Positions 9,095 through 18,495 of a stretch of 64,000 bases of DNA are shown here, in pieces (positions within the stretch are counted from its first letter, which is position 1; every line of letters begins with the position of its first letter). Position numbers and translations under genes: made by a program. A model generated the notes under the pieces. That model ran no database searches, was not told the DNA's origin, and saw only the letters and a list, made by a program, of their open reading frames with translations. The stretch covers positions 37,173-101,172 of the forward strand of contig JACKNH010000013.1 of assembly GCA_024234975.1 (NCBI GenBank), read 5' to 3'. Source of the stretch: Gammaproteobacteria bacterium (GTDB lineage Bacteria > Pseudomonadota > Gammaproteobacteria > Ga0077536).

Positions 9095-11081
9095 CGTACT
9101 TCGGTTGGATTACTTCAAGCCGTGCGCGCAGATTTTCCAACCCGCGCGTTCGGATGTATTGCATCGGGCCCCCACGGAAGGGTGCAAAGCCGGTGCCGAA
9201 AACCATGCCGGCATCGAGCAGATCGGCATCAGCCACCACGCCTTCATCGAGACAGGCGATGGCTTCGTTGAGCATGCGCAAAACGAGCCGGTCAGTAATG
9301 TCTTCCTGCGCGGCACCGCCCGCGCGTTCATCGACGCTGATTTTCTGTTTGCCCTTGTACTGATAAAAACCGCGGCCGGTCTTGCGTCCGAGGCGGCCCT
9401 CGTTGACATAGCGCTGCAGAATTTCCGGCACTTCGCCGCCGATATGGGTCGCCAGCACTTTGGCGACCGCCAGGCAGATGTCCAGGCCGACGGCATCGGC
9501 CAGTTCCACCGGCCCCATTGGCATGCCGAATTCACGCATGGCGCGATCAATGGCCCCGATGGAAATCCCTTCCTGCAACATGCGGACCGCTTCCAGCATG
9601 TATGGCGTCAGGATGCGGTTGATCAGAAATCCGGGCGAGCTGATGACCGGCAGCGGCAGACGGTCGATCGCGACCGCGAATGACGCCGCACGCTGTGCGG
9701 ACTCCTGGCTGGTGGTCGGGCTGGAGATGATTTCCACCAGCTTCATGCGGGCAACAGGATTGAAGAAATGCAAACCGACAAGCCGTGCCGGATCGGCCAG
9801 ATTCTCCGCCAGTTGCGGCAATGGAATGCTCGAGGTGTTCGTCGCCAGCAGCGCACCGGGCTTCAATTTCGGTTCCAGATCGGCAAACAGACCGCGTTTG
9901 ATTTCCAGATCCTCGATGATGGCCTCGATGATGATATCGGCATGCGGTACGCCGCGCCCTTCGATGTCCGGCATCAACCGGTCCAGGGTGGCGGTACGCA
10001 GGCGTCGATCGCGAATACGCTCGCTGTAATAGCGGGACGCACGCTGCATGGCCGGTGCGATGAACTTTGCCGCGCGATCCTGCAAGGTCACGCTGCATCC
10101 CTTGTAGGCGCACCAGGCGGCTATGTCGCCGCCCATGGTGCCGGCGCCGACCACGTGTACACGCAACGCTTTGGCGTCGCCGCCGCGACCGAACGCCTTC
10201 AGCCGCTCCTGAAGGAAAAACAACCGCTGCAGGTTCTGCGCAGTGGGATGATTGAACAACTGTACGGCGGATGATTGCTCGGCGCGCAACATTGCGGCCG
10301 GCGAACCACCGTAGCTGGCCCAGATATCAATGATGGCGTGCGGCGCCGGGTAGTGTTCGCGCGGCGCCTTCTGCTCGACCTGCTTGTGCATGAACGTCGG
10401 CAGAATCATCCGGCCCACGGCGCTGTCGGCCAGCCGCTCACGCAGCGGTAACGGCCGCTTGTGCATACTGCCACTGGCAAACGCGCGCGCCGCGTCATCG
10501 ATATGGCGCTCGGGCACGGCACGGTCGACCAGCCCCATACGTGCGGCCTTGCGTGCATCGACGGTGCGCCCGGTGAGCATCAGGTCCATCGCCCGCAACG
10601 GACCACTGGCGCGAATGGCGCGCATGATGCCGCCGTAACCCGGGTGGATGCCGAGCTGAACTTCCGGCAGACCGAGGCGCGTCGAAGGTGCATCCACCGC
10701 GACGCGGTAATGACAGGCCAGCGCCAGCTCCAGTCCACCACCGAGACAGAAGCCATGGATTTTCGCGACCGTTGGCATCGGCAGCCGCTCGATGCGATCG
10801 AACAATTCGTGGACATCGCGCAAGCGCCGGGCGGCGTCGTCAGGCGTCGCGAACTGCTGGAACTCCTTGACGTCGGCGCCGGCGATGAACCCATTCGGCT
10901 TGCCGGATTGAACGACGACGGCACGCGGGCGATCGCGCGACAGCAGTTCGACGATCACCTGCAGTTCATTCAGTACCGGGCCGGAAAGCACATTCACCCG
11001 GCTTTCTGCGACATCCAATGTCAGCCAGGCGATATTTGCCTCATCCAGCACGACTCGCCAATGTATGTATTGGTTATCCAT
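9048..11081 (-). CDS. fadJ: Fatty-acid oxidation multifunctional alpha subunit (enoyl-CoA hydratase/3-hydroxyacyl-CoA dehydrogenase)
   Basis: This bifunctional beta-oxidation enzyme hydrates enoyl-CoA and oxidises 3-hydroxyacyl-CoA with NAD. The N-terminal crotonase domain has the oxyanion region IAGADVKEF and catalytic glutamates E118 (CLGGGLELA) and E140 (GLPEVQLG). The dehydrogenase half starts with the Rossmann motif VVGAGTMGG near residue 310 and contains the HFFNPV segment with the catalytic His. At 677 aa it is somewhat shorter than E. coli FadB (729) and FadJ (714). It follows the thiolase gene with a TGATG stop/start overlap, the fadI-fadJ order. Choice of fadJ over fadB rests on that order and is moderate. 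Confidence 0.92.
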   Translation of the reverse strand: MDNQYIHWRVVLDEANIAWLTLDVAESRVNVLSGPVLNELQVIVELLSRDRPRAVVVQSGKPNGFIAGADVKEFQQFATPDDAARRLRDVHELFDRIERLPMPTVAKIHGFCLGGGLELALACHYRVAVDAPSTRLGLPEVQLGIHPGYGGIMRAIRASGPLRAMDLMLTGRTVDARKAARMGLVDRAVPERHIDDAARAFASGSMHKRPLPLRERLADSAVGRMILPTFMHKQVEQKAPREHYPAPHAIIDIWASYGGSPAAMLRAEQSSAVQLFNHPTAQNLQRLFFLQERLKAFGRGGDAKALRVHVVGAGTMGGDIAAWCAYKGCSVTLQDRAAKFIAPAMQRASRYYSERIRDRRLRTATLDRLMPDIEGRGVPHADIIIEAIIEDLEIKRGLFADLEPKLKPGALLATNTSSIPLPQLAENLADPARLVGLHFFNPVARMKLVEIISSPTTSQESAQRAASFAVAIDRLPLPVISSPGFLINRILTPYMLEAVRMLQEGISIGAIDRAMREFGMPMGPVELADAVGLDICLAVAKVLATHIGGEVPEILQRYVNEGRLGRKTGRGFYQYKGKQKISVDERAGGAAQEDITDRLVLRMLNEAIACLDEGVVADADLLDAGMVFGTGFAPFRGGPMQYIRTRGLENLRARLEVIQPKYGDAFRRAAGWDTLAL

Positions 11082-12364
11082 CAGACCGTCTCCAGCAGCA
11101 TCGCGCCGCCCTGCCCGCCACCGATACAGATGGCGGCAATGCCCAGTCGCGCCCGTTGACGTTGCAGCACCTTGGCAAGATGCAGCGTGATTCGATTGCC
11201 GCTGGCGCCGACCGGATGGCCCACCGCAATCGCGCCGCCATCGACATTCAGGCGATCGGTATCAATAGTGCCGAGCGCACCGGGCAGACCCAGTTCCTCG
11301 ATGCAGAACGTGCGGTCCTGCCAGGCGGCAATGCACGCCAGAACCTGGGCGGCGAATGCCTCGTTGATTTCCCAGTAATCGATCTGGTCCAGCGTCAACT
11401 GGTTGCGCTGTAACAACGGTGTTGCGGCGTAGACCGGCCCCAGCCCCATCTGGCTGGGATCGAGCCCGGCCCAGTGGCAATCCAGCACCCGCGCCATCGG
11501 CTGTAACCCGTGTTTCGACACCGCCTCCTCGGAGACCAGCAACACCCATGATGCACCGTCGGTGATCTGCGAACTGTTGCCGGCGGTGACATTGCCGAAC
11601 TCGCGATCAAACACCGGTTTGAGCCGGCCGAGTTTGTCGACCGCGGAATCAGGGCGGACACCGCTGTCGTGGTCGTATACCGTCCCGCGGCCGTCATACA
11701 AGGTGACCAGTTCATCCAGATGCCCCGCTTCCAGCGCGGCGACGCTGCGCAGGTGGCTGGCAACGGCGAACTCATCCATCATCGCGCGGGTGATGCCGAA
11801 TCGGCGGGCGAGAATCTCGGCCGTCTGACCCATGGAAAGTCCGACGATCGGGTCGGTCAGGCCACGCAGCAGACCGATGACCGGGACCAGGAATGCCGGT
11901 CTTATCTGTGTCAGGAGTTTCACCCGTGCCATGGCGCTGCGCGCGGCGCTCCACTTTCCAAGCCAGGTGACCATTTCCGGCCCCCACAACACGGGCGCGT
12001 GGCTCATCGCTTCCATGCCACCGGCAAGCACGAGATCGGCTTCGCCATAGCCGATGGCCTTGCGCGCACTGTCGATGGACTGCATGCCGCTGGCGCAATT
12101 GCGCTGCACCGTCCAGGCCGGCACACGGTTGCCACAGCCCAGCCGCAGGGCGACGACGCGACCGATATTGGCTTCGTCCGGGCCGGGCATGACGCAACCG
12201 GCGATGACCTGGTCGAGCTGGTCCGGTGCGAAGGGTTGGCGGGCCAGCAGGGAGCGCCCCGCGAGCACCGCGAGATCCGCCGTAGCGAACGGTCCGGGGC
12301 CGCTTCCGGCTTTGATGAAAGGTGTTCGGGCACCGTCGACGAGATAGACGTCCCGCAATTGCAT
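11081..12364 (-). CDS. fadI: Acetyl-CoA C-acyltransferase (3-ketoacyl-CoA thiolase)
   Basis: This thiolase should cleave 3-ketoacyl-CoA to acetyl-CoA and a shortened acyl-CoA, completing the cycle with the product of the overlapping downstream gene. The active-site nucleophile lies in QRNCASGMQS, the NEAFA motif in the middle, the base His in GHPVGASGNR, and the second cysteine in CIGGGQGGA. The length of about 427 aa fits FadI. I chose the ATG at 12364, which has GAGGTGA upstream; a GTG at 12376 would add four residues. It is the first gene of the four-gene minus-strand operon, divergent from the peptide-transport operon. Confidence 0.93.
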   Translation of the reverse strand: MQLRDVYLVDGARTPFIKAGSGPGPFATADLAVLAGRSLLARQPFAPDQLDQVIAGCVMPGPDEANIGRVVALRLGCGNRVPAWTVQRNCASGMQSIDSARKAIGYGEADLVLAGGMEAMSHAPVLWGPEMVTWLGKWSAARSAMARVKLLTQIRPAFLVPVIGLLRGLTDPIVGLSMGQTAEILARRFGITRAMMDEFAVASHLRSVAALEAGHLDELVTLYDGRGTVYDHDSGVRPDSAVDKLGRLKPVFDREFGNVTAGNSSQITDGASWVLLVSEEAVSKHGLQPMARVLDCHWAGLDPSQMGLGPVYAATPLLQRNQLTLDQIDYWEINEAFAAQVLACIAAWQDRTFCIEELGLPGALGTIDTDRLNVDGGAIAVGHPVGASGNRITLHLAKVLQRQRARLGIAAICIGGGQGGAMLLETV

Positions 12365-12660
12365 CCGGTTTTTCACCTCGAGTTCCCCCCTTGCGTGATG
12401 CAGCCGAGCTGCCGGCGCTTCCCGGTGACGGCAGCTGTGCCCTGACCGGGAACCGCGCCCATCTTACCCCAAGGTCATGCGACCGGCGACGCCACGTCAC
12501 CGGCCAGACCCGGTTCGATTTGAGGAACTTATGCCGTTGCGTCAGAATCTTGTGACACATGAGACGACTGGCCGCCATTCATCACTTCACCCACCCCCTT
12601 GCGCCACACCGGGCTGACTGCAACGACGCCACCGGAAGCTGGCAGCACGCGCTGATTCGC

Positions 12661-14475
12661 ATGCTATGGTGGCTTTTCCTGGCCTTGGCCTTGGCGGTCG
12701 CTCCCACGATACAAGGCGCCCGGGCCGCGGATTCCGGCAAGACGCTCTACACCTATTTCGAAGCGCCGGAATCCGGCTTCGACCCGGCGCGCAATTCCGA
12801 CCATTATTCCGGCGAAGTCTTCAGCAGCATCTTCGAACCATTGCTGACCTACGACTATCTGGCGCGACCGCAGACGCTGGTGCCAAATACCGCCGACCTG
12901 CCGGAGATATCGCCAGACGGCATGACCTTCACCTATCGCATCCGGCCGGGTATCTATTTCAGCAGTGATCCGGCATTCGGTGGCCAGCGCCGCGAACTGA
13001 CCGCGGCGGATTATGTGTACACCTTCCAACGTCTGGTCGATCCAGCCAATCGCGGCGCGCCGTGGGATTTCATGTTCAAGGGCAAGGTCATCGGCCTGGA
13101 CGAGAAGATTGCGGCCGCAGCCAACGGTGAATTTGACTACGATTCCCCCGTCGAAGGGTTGCAGGCACTGGATCGCTATACCCTGCAGATCAGACTCAAG
13201 CGCCCGGATTACAACATCCCGTACATCACCGCGGCGCCCGCCACCGGTGTAGTGGCCCGTGAGGTCATCGAACGCTACGGGGACGATATTGACGCCCATC
13301 CCGTCGGTACCGGACCTTTTCGCTTGAAGACCTGGGAACGGCGCAATCACATCGTGCTCGAGGCCAACCCGGAGTATCGCGGAACGACGTACTCGCCGGT
13401 TGAACGAGACGGCGTGGAATTTGATCACGAAGTCGCGCAGCGCCTTCAAGGCAAGACCTTCCCCCGCCTCGATACGATTGACATCCGCATCATCGAAACC
13501 GCGCAGGCCTCCTGGCTCGCTTTCCAGTCATCGCAGATCGATTTGCATCCCCGACTGGGCGCCAATTACGCGCTACTGGTCGCGCCGAATAATGAACTGG
13601 CCGAAAAGTACGTCAAACTGGGCTGGCACTATTTCCGTGAGGCGGAAGCCGATATCACCTACTACCAGTTCTTCATGGATGATCCGGTGGTCGGCGGTTA
13701 CACGCCTGACAAGGTGGCTCTGCGCCGCGCGATCTCGCTGGCATTCAACCAGGCGAAAATGATTTCAGTTGTACGTAACAACCAGGCGCTGGCCGCGCAG
13801 TCGCCGCTCGCGCCGCAGATCAACGGCTATGACCCGGAATTCCGCAACGTGCTCGGCCTCTACGATCCGGCCAAGGCCAAAGCGATGCTGGATATATTCG
13901 GCTATGTCGATTGCGACGGGGACGGCTGGCGCGATCTGCCGGATTGCAAGCCACTGCGCATCACCTACCTGAGCAGCAGCAGCCAGGGCGGTTCGCGGGA
14001 TACCGAAGAGATGTTGATCAAGGGGCTGGCCGATATCGGAATCCGGCTCGATACGGACGTGATGAATTTCTCTGATTTTCTGAAGGCCCGCCAGGCCGGC
14101 AAATTTCAATTCTCCGGCGGCGCCTGGGGCCAGGATTATCCTGACGCCGAGAACTTCATGCAGTTGCTGTATGGCCCTAACTCCGGCGTCGTCAACGATT
14201 CGCGCTTTCGCAATGCTGAATTCGATCGCTTGTACGAGCAGATTGCCAGTGAACCGCCCTCGGATGCCCGCAACGAGCGCCTGCGCGAAATGAGCCGGAT
14301 CGTGAATGCGTATGTGCCGTGGATCGTCGAAGCCAACCGTATACGCACCCATCTTGCGCATCCGTGGGTCGTCGGGTTCAAACCCCACCCGGACAACATG
14401 CCACATTACCTTTACCTGGATATCGACTGGTCGCAAATGCCAGCGGATCTGCATGCCCGGCGCGAAAGTGAGTAG
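12661..14475 (+). CDS. ABC transporter substrate-binding protein, family 5 (oligopeptide type)
   Basis: This is the extracytoplasmic binding protein of an Opp/Dpp-type importer. A hydrophobic signal sequence (LFLALALAVAP) ends at ARA-ADSG, and the mature part begins LYTYFEAPESGFDPAR. SBP_bac_5 features follow: a partner segment around FEPLLTYDYLARP, and a late YLSSSSQGG/NFSDFLKARQAG region. The ATG at 12661 sits just before the hydrophobic core; an in-frame ATG at 12559 would add 34 residues, and neither has a convincing ribosome site. It opens an operon with peptidases, permeases and ATPase, so peptides are the most likely ligands. Confidence 0.92.
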   Translation: MLWWLFLALALAVAPTIQGARAADSGKTLYTYFEAPESGFDPARNSDHYSGEVFSSIFEPLLTYDYLARPQTLVPNTADLPEISPDGMTFTYRIRPGIYFSSDPAFGGQRRELTAADYVYTFQRLVDPANRGAPWDFMFKGKVIGLDEKIAAAANGEFDYDSPVEGLQALDRYTLQIRLKRPDYNIPYITAAPATGVVAREVIERYGDDIDAHPVGTGPFRLKTWERRNHIVLEANPEYRGTTYSPVERDGVEFDHEVAQRLQGKTFPRLDTIDIRIIETAQASWLAFQSSQIDLHPRLGANYALLVAPNNELAEKYVKLGWHYFREAEADITYYQFFMDDPVVGGYTPDKVALRRAISLAFNQAKMISVVRNNQALAAQSPLAPQINGYDPEFRNVLGLYDPAKAKAMLDIFGYVDCDGDGWRDLPDCKPLRITYLSSSSQGGSRDTEEMLIKGLADIGIRLDTDVMNFSDFLKARQAGKFQFSGGAWGQDYPDAENFMQLLYGPNSGVVNDSRFRNAEFDRLYEQIASEPPSDARNERLREMSRIVNAYVPWIVEANRIRTHLAHPWVVGFKPHPDNMPHYLYLDIDWSQMPADLHARRESE

Positions 14476-14478
14476 GCC

Positions 14479-16503
14479 ATGATGCATTCGAGTTCCACTT
14501 CTGCAAACCACGCTCGCTGCCGGCGTTTCGTCGTTGCCCTGCTGGCATCCACCGTGGCTGCGGGAATCAACGCTGCTGAGCGCGGCGCCCTGCCCTTGCC
14601 TGCGGCGAAAGACATCCCGGCATTGTGTGACCGCACGGTCGCTGACATGGACGCCACGGTGAAAGCGATCGAAGCATTGCCACTGGCTGATGTCACCATC
14701 GCGAACACCCTGGAACCGTGGAGCAGGATGCAGGGAGAGATGTCCGACGTCTGGTGGGTCGGCGGCCTGCTGGCCAATGTCTCGCCGGATGCAGATGTCC
14801 GCGCGGCCGAAGAAGCCTGTGATCTCAAGATCCAGGGCTACGTGAACACGATGCTGCAACGGCCGGAACTTTACGCACGCTTCAAGGCCGTGCGCCCCGC
14901 CGATGAAATCGACGCAGAGACATTACGCAGCACCTTGTACGAATTCGAAGAGAAAGGCGTCAATCTCGCCCCGGACAGGCGTGAACACGCGGCCATGATC
15001 TTCTCGCGGCTGGACAAGCTGCAGCAGGACTTCGCGCGTAACGTCAGAGAAAACACCACCCGGCTGACGTTTACCGCGGACGAACTGACAGGTCTGGCCG
15101 ACGAGGACCTCAATCGTCTGGCCCGCGACGATGACGGCAATTATCTGGTGGGCTTCGACTATCCCGAATACTTTCCGGTGATGGAGTCCGCGCTCAGTGA
15201 CGAGACGCGGCGGCGTATGTACGTCGGCTTCCAGACCCGCGGCGGGCCGGAAAACCTGCATATCCTTGATGAAGTCGTCGGGCTTCGCCTGGAACTCGCG
15301 CATCTGATGGGCTTTGCTTCGTTCGCCGAGTTCGTGACCGAAAACCGTATGACCGGCACGCCGCAGGTGGTGCAGAAGTTTCTCGACGACGTGATTAACA
15401 CGGTCACGGATGTCGAGCGCCAGGAACTGGCGGAACTTGCCGCAGAGAAGGCAAAGGTGATGGAGGTCCCGGCCGCGGTGATCAACCGTTGGGACATCTC
15501 GTTCTACCAACGTCGGATCCAGCGCGCGCGTTACGACATCGACCAGGCCGAAGTGCGGCGACAGTTTCCGACGCTGCCGACAGTCAACTGGTTGCTCGCG
15601 ATCAGCAGCCGCCTGTACGGTGTTGAATTCCGCGAGAACGCCGAGCTGCCGCGCTGGCAGGCGGATGTGAAAGCCTACGACGTTTTCGATGTCGACAGCG
15701 GCGACTACCTGTCGACCTTTTACCTCGACATGTTCCCGCGCGAAGGCAAATACAAGCATGCCGCGGCGTTCAGTGTCAGGCCCGCCAGCACGCTCATTGG
15801 CATGACACCGGTGTCGGTGCTGGTGACGAATTTCAATCCGGCCGGATTCGACCAGGATGAACTGGAGACACTGTTCCACGAGTTCGGTCATATCATGCAC
15901 GGCGTGCTCAGCCGCACCCGCTATACAATCAACGCCGGCACTTCGACCAAGCGCGACTTTGTCGAAGCGCCATCGCAGATGTTCGAAGCCTGGAGCCGCG
16001 ACGATTCCACCGCCGCCATATGGAACGAGGTCTGCGCCGATTGCACGCCATTGAATCTCGAGCTGCTCGCGCGTATGCGCAAGGCGCGCCTGTTCGGCCA
16101 GGGCATCGCCTATGCGCGGCAGTGGCTGTATGCCTCGTTCGATATGGCCCTCGCCGGGCCGGAAAAGCATGACCCGCTGAAGCTGTGGCAGACAATGGAA
16201 CGGCAGTCGCCGCTGGGCTATGTCGAAGGCACTGAGTTTCCCGGTACGTTCACCCACATCGTTGGCGGCTATGCCGCTGGTTACTATGGCTATATGTGGT
16301 CCGAAGTGCTGGCGCTGGATATGCGCTCGGCCTTTGGCGACAACCTGTTGAATGCCGAGGCCGGTGCCCGCTTCCGCTCGATCGTGCTGGCCAACGGCTC
16401 GCAGTACCCGGAGATGGATATGGTCCGCCGCTTCCTGGGGCGCGAGCCGAACTCGCAGGCATTCTTCCAGCAACTCACCCGCGGTATCGAGCAGAAGGAC
16501 TGA
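14479..16503 (+). CDS. M3-family zinc oligopeptidase, exported
   Basis: This zinc metallopeptidase of the thimet oligopeptidase/oligopeptidase A/Dcp family has 674 aa. The zinc site HEFGHIMH gives H467, E468 and H471, and the third ligand is E496 in VEAPSQ, 29 residues after the first His as in this family. An N-terminal stretch (RRFVVALLASTVAAG followed by INAAE) looks like a signal peptide, so it probably acts in the periplasm, unlike cytoplasmic PrlC. It starts 3 nt after the binding-protein gene and 7 nt before the permease gene, so it is embedded in the importer operon and probably trims peptides before uptake. Confidence 0.93.
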   Translation: MMHSSSTSANHARCRRFVVALLASTVAAGINAAERGALPLPAAKDIPALCDRTVADMDATVKAIEALPLADVTIANTLEPWSRMQGEMSDVWWVGGLLANVSPDADVRAAEEACDLKIQGYVNTMLQRPELYARFKAVRPADEIDAETLRSTLYEFEEKGVNLAPDRREHAAMIFSRLDKLQQDFARNVRENTTRLTFTADELTGLADEDLNRLARDDDGNYLVGFDYPEYFPVMESALSDETRRRMYVGFQTRGGPENLHILDEVVGLRLELAHLMGFASFAEFVTENRMTGTPQVVQKFLDDVINTVTDVERQELAELAAEKAKVMEVPAAVINRWDISFYQRRIQRARYDIDQAEVRRQFPTLPTVNWLLAISSRLYGVEFRENAELPRWQADVKAYDVFDVDSGDYLSTFYLDMFPREGKYKHAAAFSVRPASTLIGMTPVSVLVTNFNPAGFDQDELETLFHEFGHIMHGVLSRTRYTINAGTSTKRDFVEAPSQMFEAWSRDDSTAAIWNEVCADCTPLNLELLARMRKARLFGQGIAYARQWLYASFDMALAGPEKHDPLKLWQTMERQSPLGYVEGTEFPGTFTHIVGGYAAGYYGYMWSEVLALDMRSAFGDNLLNAEAGARFRSIVLANGSQYPEMDMVRRFLGREPNSQAFFQQLTRGIEQKD

Positions 16504-16510
16504 CCGGCAA

Positions 16511-17449
16511 ATGGGCCGCTATTTCATCCGCCGACTCTGGCAGACGATTCCAACACTGGCGGGCGTCATCCTGCTCGTCTTTATCCTGTTCAACCTGTTT
16601 GGCGGTGATCCCGCGGCGATACTTGCCGGCAAAATCGTCAGCCCGGAGCGCATCGCCACCATCCGCGAACAACTCGGGCTGAATGAACCGCTGTGGGTGC
16701 AGCTCTGGATCTTCGTCAAACAGGTGATGACGTTCGACTTCGGTGACAGCTGGAGCACCGGCGAGTCGGTGGCCGACATCATCAGCCAGAAGGCGCCGGT
16801 GTCATTGACCATCATGGTGCAGGTCTGGCTGCTGGATGCGATTGTCTCCATCTCACTGGCCGTTGCGGTGGCCTATCGCCGGGGTTCGCTGACCGACCGC
16901 GCTGTGATGGGCATCTGTACCGCGGCGATGTCAATCTCGCTGCTGCTGTACGTCGTCATCGGCCAGTACGTACTCGGGTACACGCTGGACCTGTTTCCGG
17001 TGCTGGGCTGGAGCGACAGCCTGTGGACCAACCTGACCACCTACGCGCCGCTGCCGGTGTTTCTGCTGCTGCTGGTGTCGATCGCGCCCAGCCTGCGGTT
17101 GTACCGGACCTTCATCGTCGAAGAGACAACTCACGATTACGTTCGGACCGCGCGCGCCAAAGGGGCGAGCGAAAACCGCGTGATGTTCGTACATGTACTG
17201 CGCAATGCGCTGATACCTATCATGACCAACATGGCCATGCAGTTGCCCGGCTTGTTCGTCGGCTCGTTCGTCATTGAATCGGTGTTCTCGATTCCCGGCC
17301 TGGGCAAGGAGATTGTCGCCGCGGTGCTGCGAAGTGATTTCCCGGTCATCAAGGCCATTACCATCTATCTCGCCATTCTGACCATGCTGGTGAACCTGCT
17401 GGTCGACCTGTTGTACAGCTGGCTGGACCCGCGGGTGCAACTCAAATGA
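16511..17449 (+). CDS. ABC transporter permease, OppB/DppB type
   Basis: This inner-membrane permease of 312 residues has six hydrophobic segments. An EAA-type loop (RTARAKGASENRVMFVHVL) docks the ATPase. The start at 16511 gives the typical OppB N-terminus MGRYFIRRLWQTIPTL with one transmembrane helix and a conserved periplasmic loop (REQLGLNEPLWVQ). An in-frame upstream extension lies inside the peptidase gene and was rejected. It overlaps the next permease gene by ATGA. Confidence 0.93.
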   Translation: MGRYFIRRLWQTIPTLAGVILLVFILFNLFGGDPAAILAGKIVSPERIATIREQLGLNEPLWVQLWIFVKQVMTFDFGDSWSTGESVADIISQKAPVSLTIMVQVWLLDAIVSISLAVAVAYRRGSLTDRAVMGICTAAMSISLLLYVVIGQYVLGYTLDLFPVLGWSDSLWTNLTTYAPLPVFLLLLVSIAPSLRLYRTFIVEETTHDYVRTARAKGASENRVMFVHVLRNALIPIMTNMAMQLPGLFVGSFVIESVFSIPGLGKEIVAAVLRSDFPVIKAITIYLAILTMLVNLLVDLLYSWLDPRVQLK

Positions 17450-18495
17450 CCGCGCCGGCGAAAAGTTCGTCCGCCCCTGTCTCCGAGGGTTTCTGGCGCG
17501 CCGCGGGGCGGCGGCTGTTTGCCGATCCGCTGGCACGCGTATGTATCGCCATCGTTTCGGTCTACTTCGTGCTGGCGGCCCTCTCCGCCGCGGGTCTGAT
17601 CGCCGCGGATTGGAATGAGGAATACGGCGTTTCCTACGCCAACCCCTGGTTCCTCGGCGAGGACTATCCCAACCCGCAGGGACGCAACAGCTTGATCAGC
17701 CAGGAAACGATGGTCATCGACGACAAGCAACGGGCGGTGGACCCGCTCGCGCCGTACTATGACGAGATTGAAGAGCGCGCCATGCAGTATCAGCTGACGC
17801 AGCGTGAACTGCGCTGGACGTTGCCGCTGGGTGCCGACAAGTGGGGCCGTGACCTGGTGCGCAAAGTCATCAAGGCCGGTGAAATCTCCATTACCGTCGG
17901 CATCGGCGCCGCCCTGCTGGCGGTCATGGTCGGTACGTTTCTCGGCGCCATCGGTGGGTTCTTCGGCGGGCGGACCAGCGATTTCCTCGAGTGGGTCTAC
18001 AACGTGTTCACCTCGGTGCCTTACATCCTGCTGGTGCTGGCGTTCGCCGCGGTCACTGGCAAGGGCATCAACACCATCATTCTGGTACTGGGTTTCACGG
18101 GCTGGACCAGCGTCTACCGGCTGATACGCGCCGAGTACATCAAGCAGCGCAGCCGCGATTATGTCGCCGCCGCCGATGCGCTCGGTGCATCGAGTGCGCG
18201 CAAGGTGTTCATCCATATTCTGCCCAATGTCTCCCACCTCAGCCTGGTGCAACTTTCGCAATTGGTCGTCGACTTCATCAAGGCGGAAGTGATCCTGTCT
18301 TTTCTCGGTCTTGGCGTGCCGCCGGACTCGGTTTCCTGGGGCATCATGATCAATGAAGTGATGACGGAACTGGTGCTGGGCAAATGGTGGCAGCTCGCCA
18401 CGGTGGCTATCGTGATGTCGGTATTCGTGGTGTCGTTCGGGTTGTTCACCGACCTGTTACGCGATGCACTTGATCCGAAGGCGACGCGACGATGA
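17446..18495 (+). CDS. ABC transporter permease, OppC/DppC type
   Basis: This is the second permease of the importer (349 aa). The characteristic LGADKWGRDLVRKVI motif precedes helices 2-6, and an EAA loop (RDYVAAADALGASSARKVF) contacts the ATPase. Between the first helix and the LGADKWGRD motif is a hydrophilic stretch of about 75 residues rich in Glu, Asp and Tyr, longer than in typical DppC and predicted periplasmic. It could contact the unusually placed peptidases or the binding protein. It is coupled by ATGA overlaps to genes on both sides. Confidence 0.93.
   Translation: MTAPAKSSSAPVSEGFWRAAGRRLFADPLARVCIAIVSVYFVLAALSAAGLIAADWNEEYGVSYANPWFLGEDYPNPQGRNSLISQETMVIDDKQRAVDPLAPYYDEIEERAMQYQLTQRELRWTLPLGADKWGRDLVRKVIKAGEISITVGIGAALLAVMVGTFLGAIGGFFGGRTSDFLEWVYNVFTSVPYILLVLAFAAVTGKGINTIILVLGFTGWTSVYRLIRAEYIKQRSRDYVAAADALGASSARKVFIHILPNVSHLSLVQLSQLVVDFIKAEVILSFLGLGVPPDSVSWGIMINEVMTELVLGKWWQLATVAIVMSVFVVSFGLFTDLLRDALDPKATRR

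Noticed and set aside
12377..12558. Small gene (about 27 codons) starting at 12531 after GAGGA
   Set aside because: The ribosome-like site is good but the peptide has no distinguishing features and overlaps the start of the binding-protein frame; it is probably part of the divergent promoter region.
14923..16473. 516-codon open frame antisense to the M3 peptidase
   Set aside because: The HEFGH zinc peptidase on the plus strand explains the region; no coding signal exists for the antisense frame.
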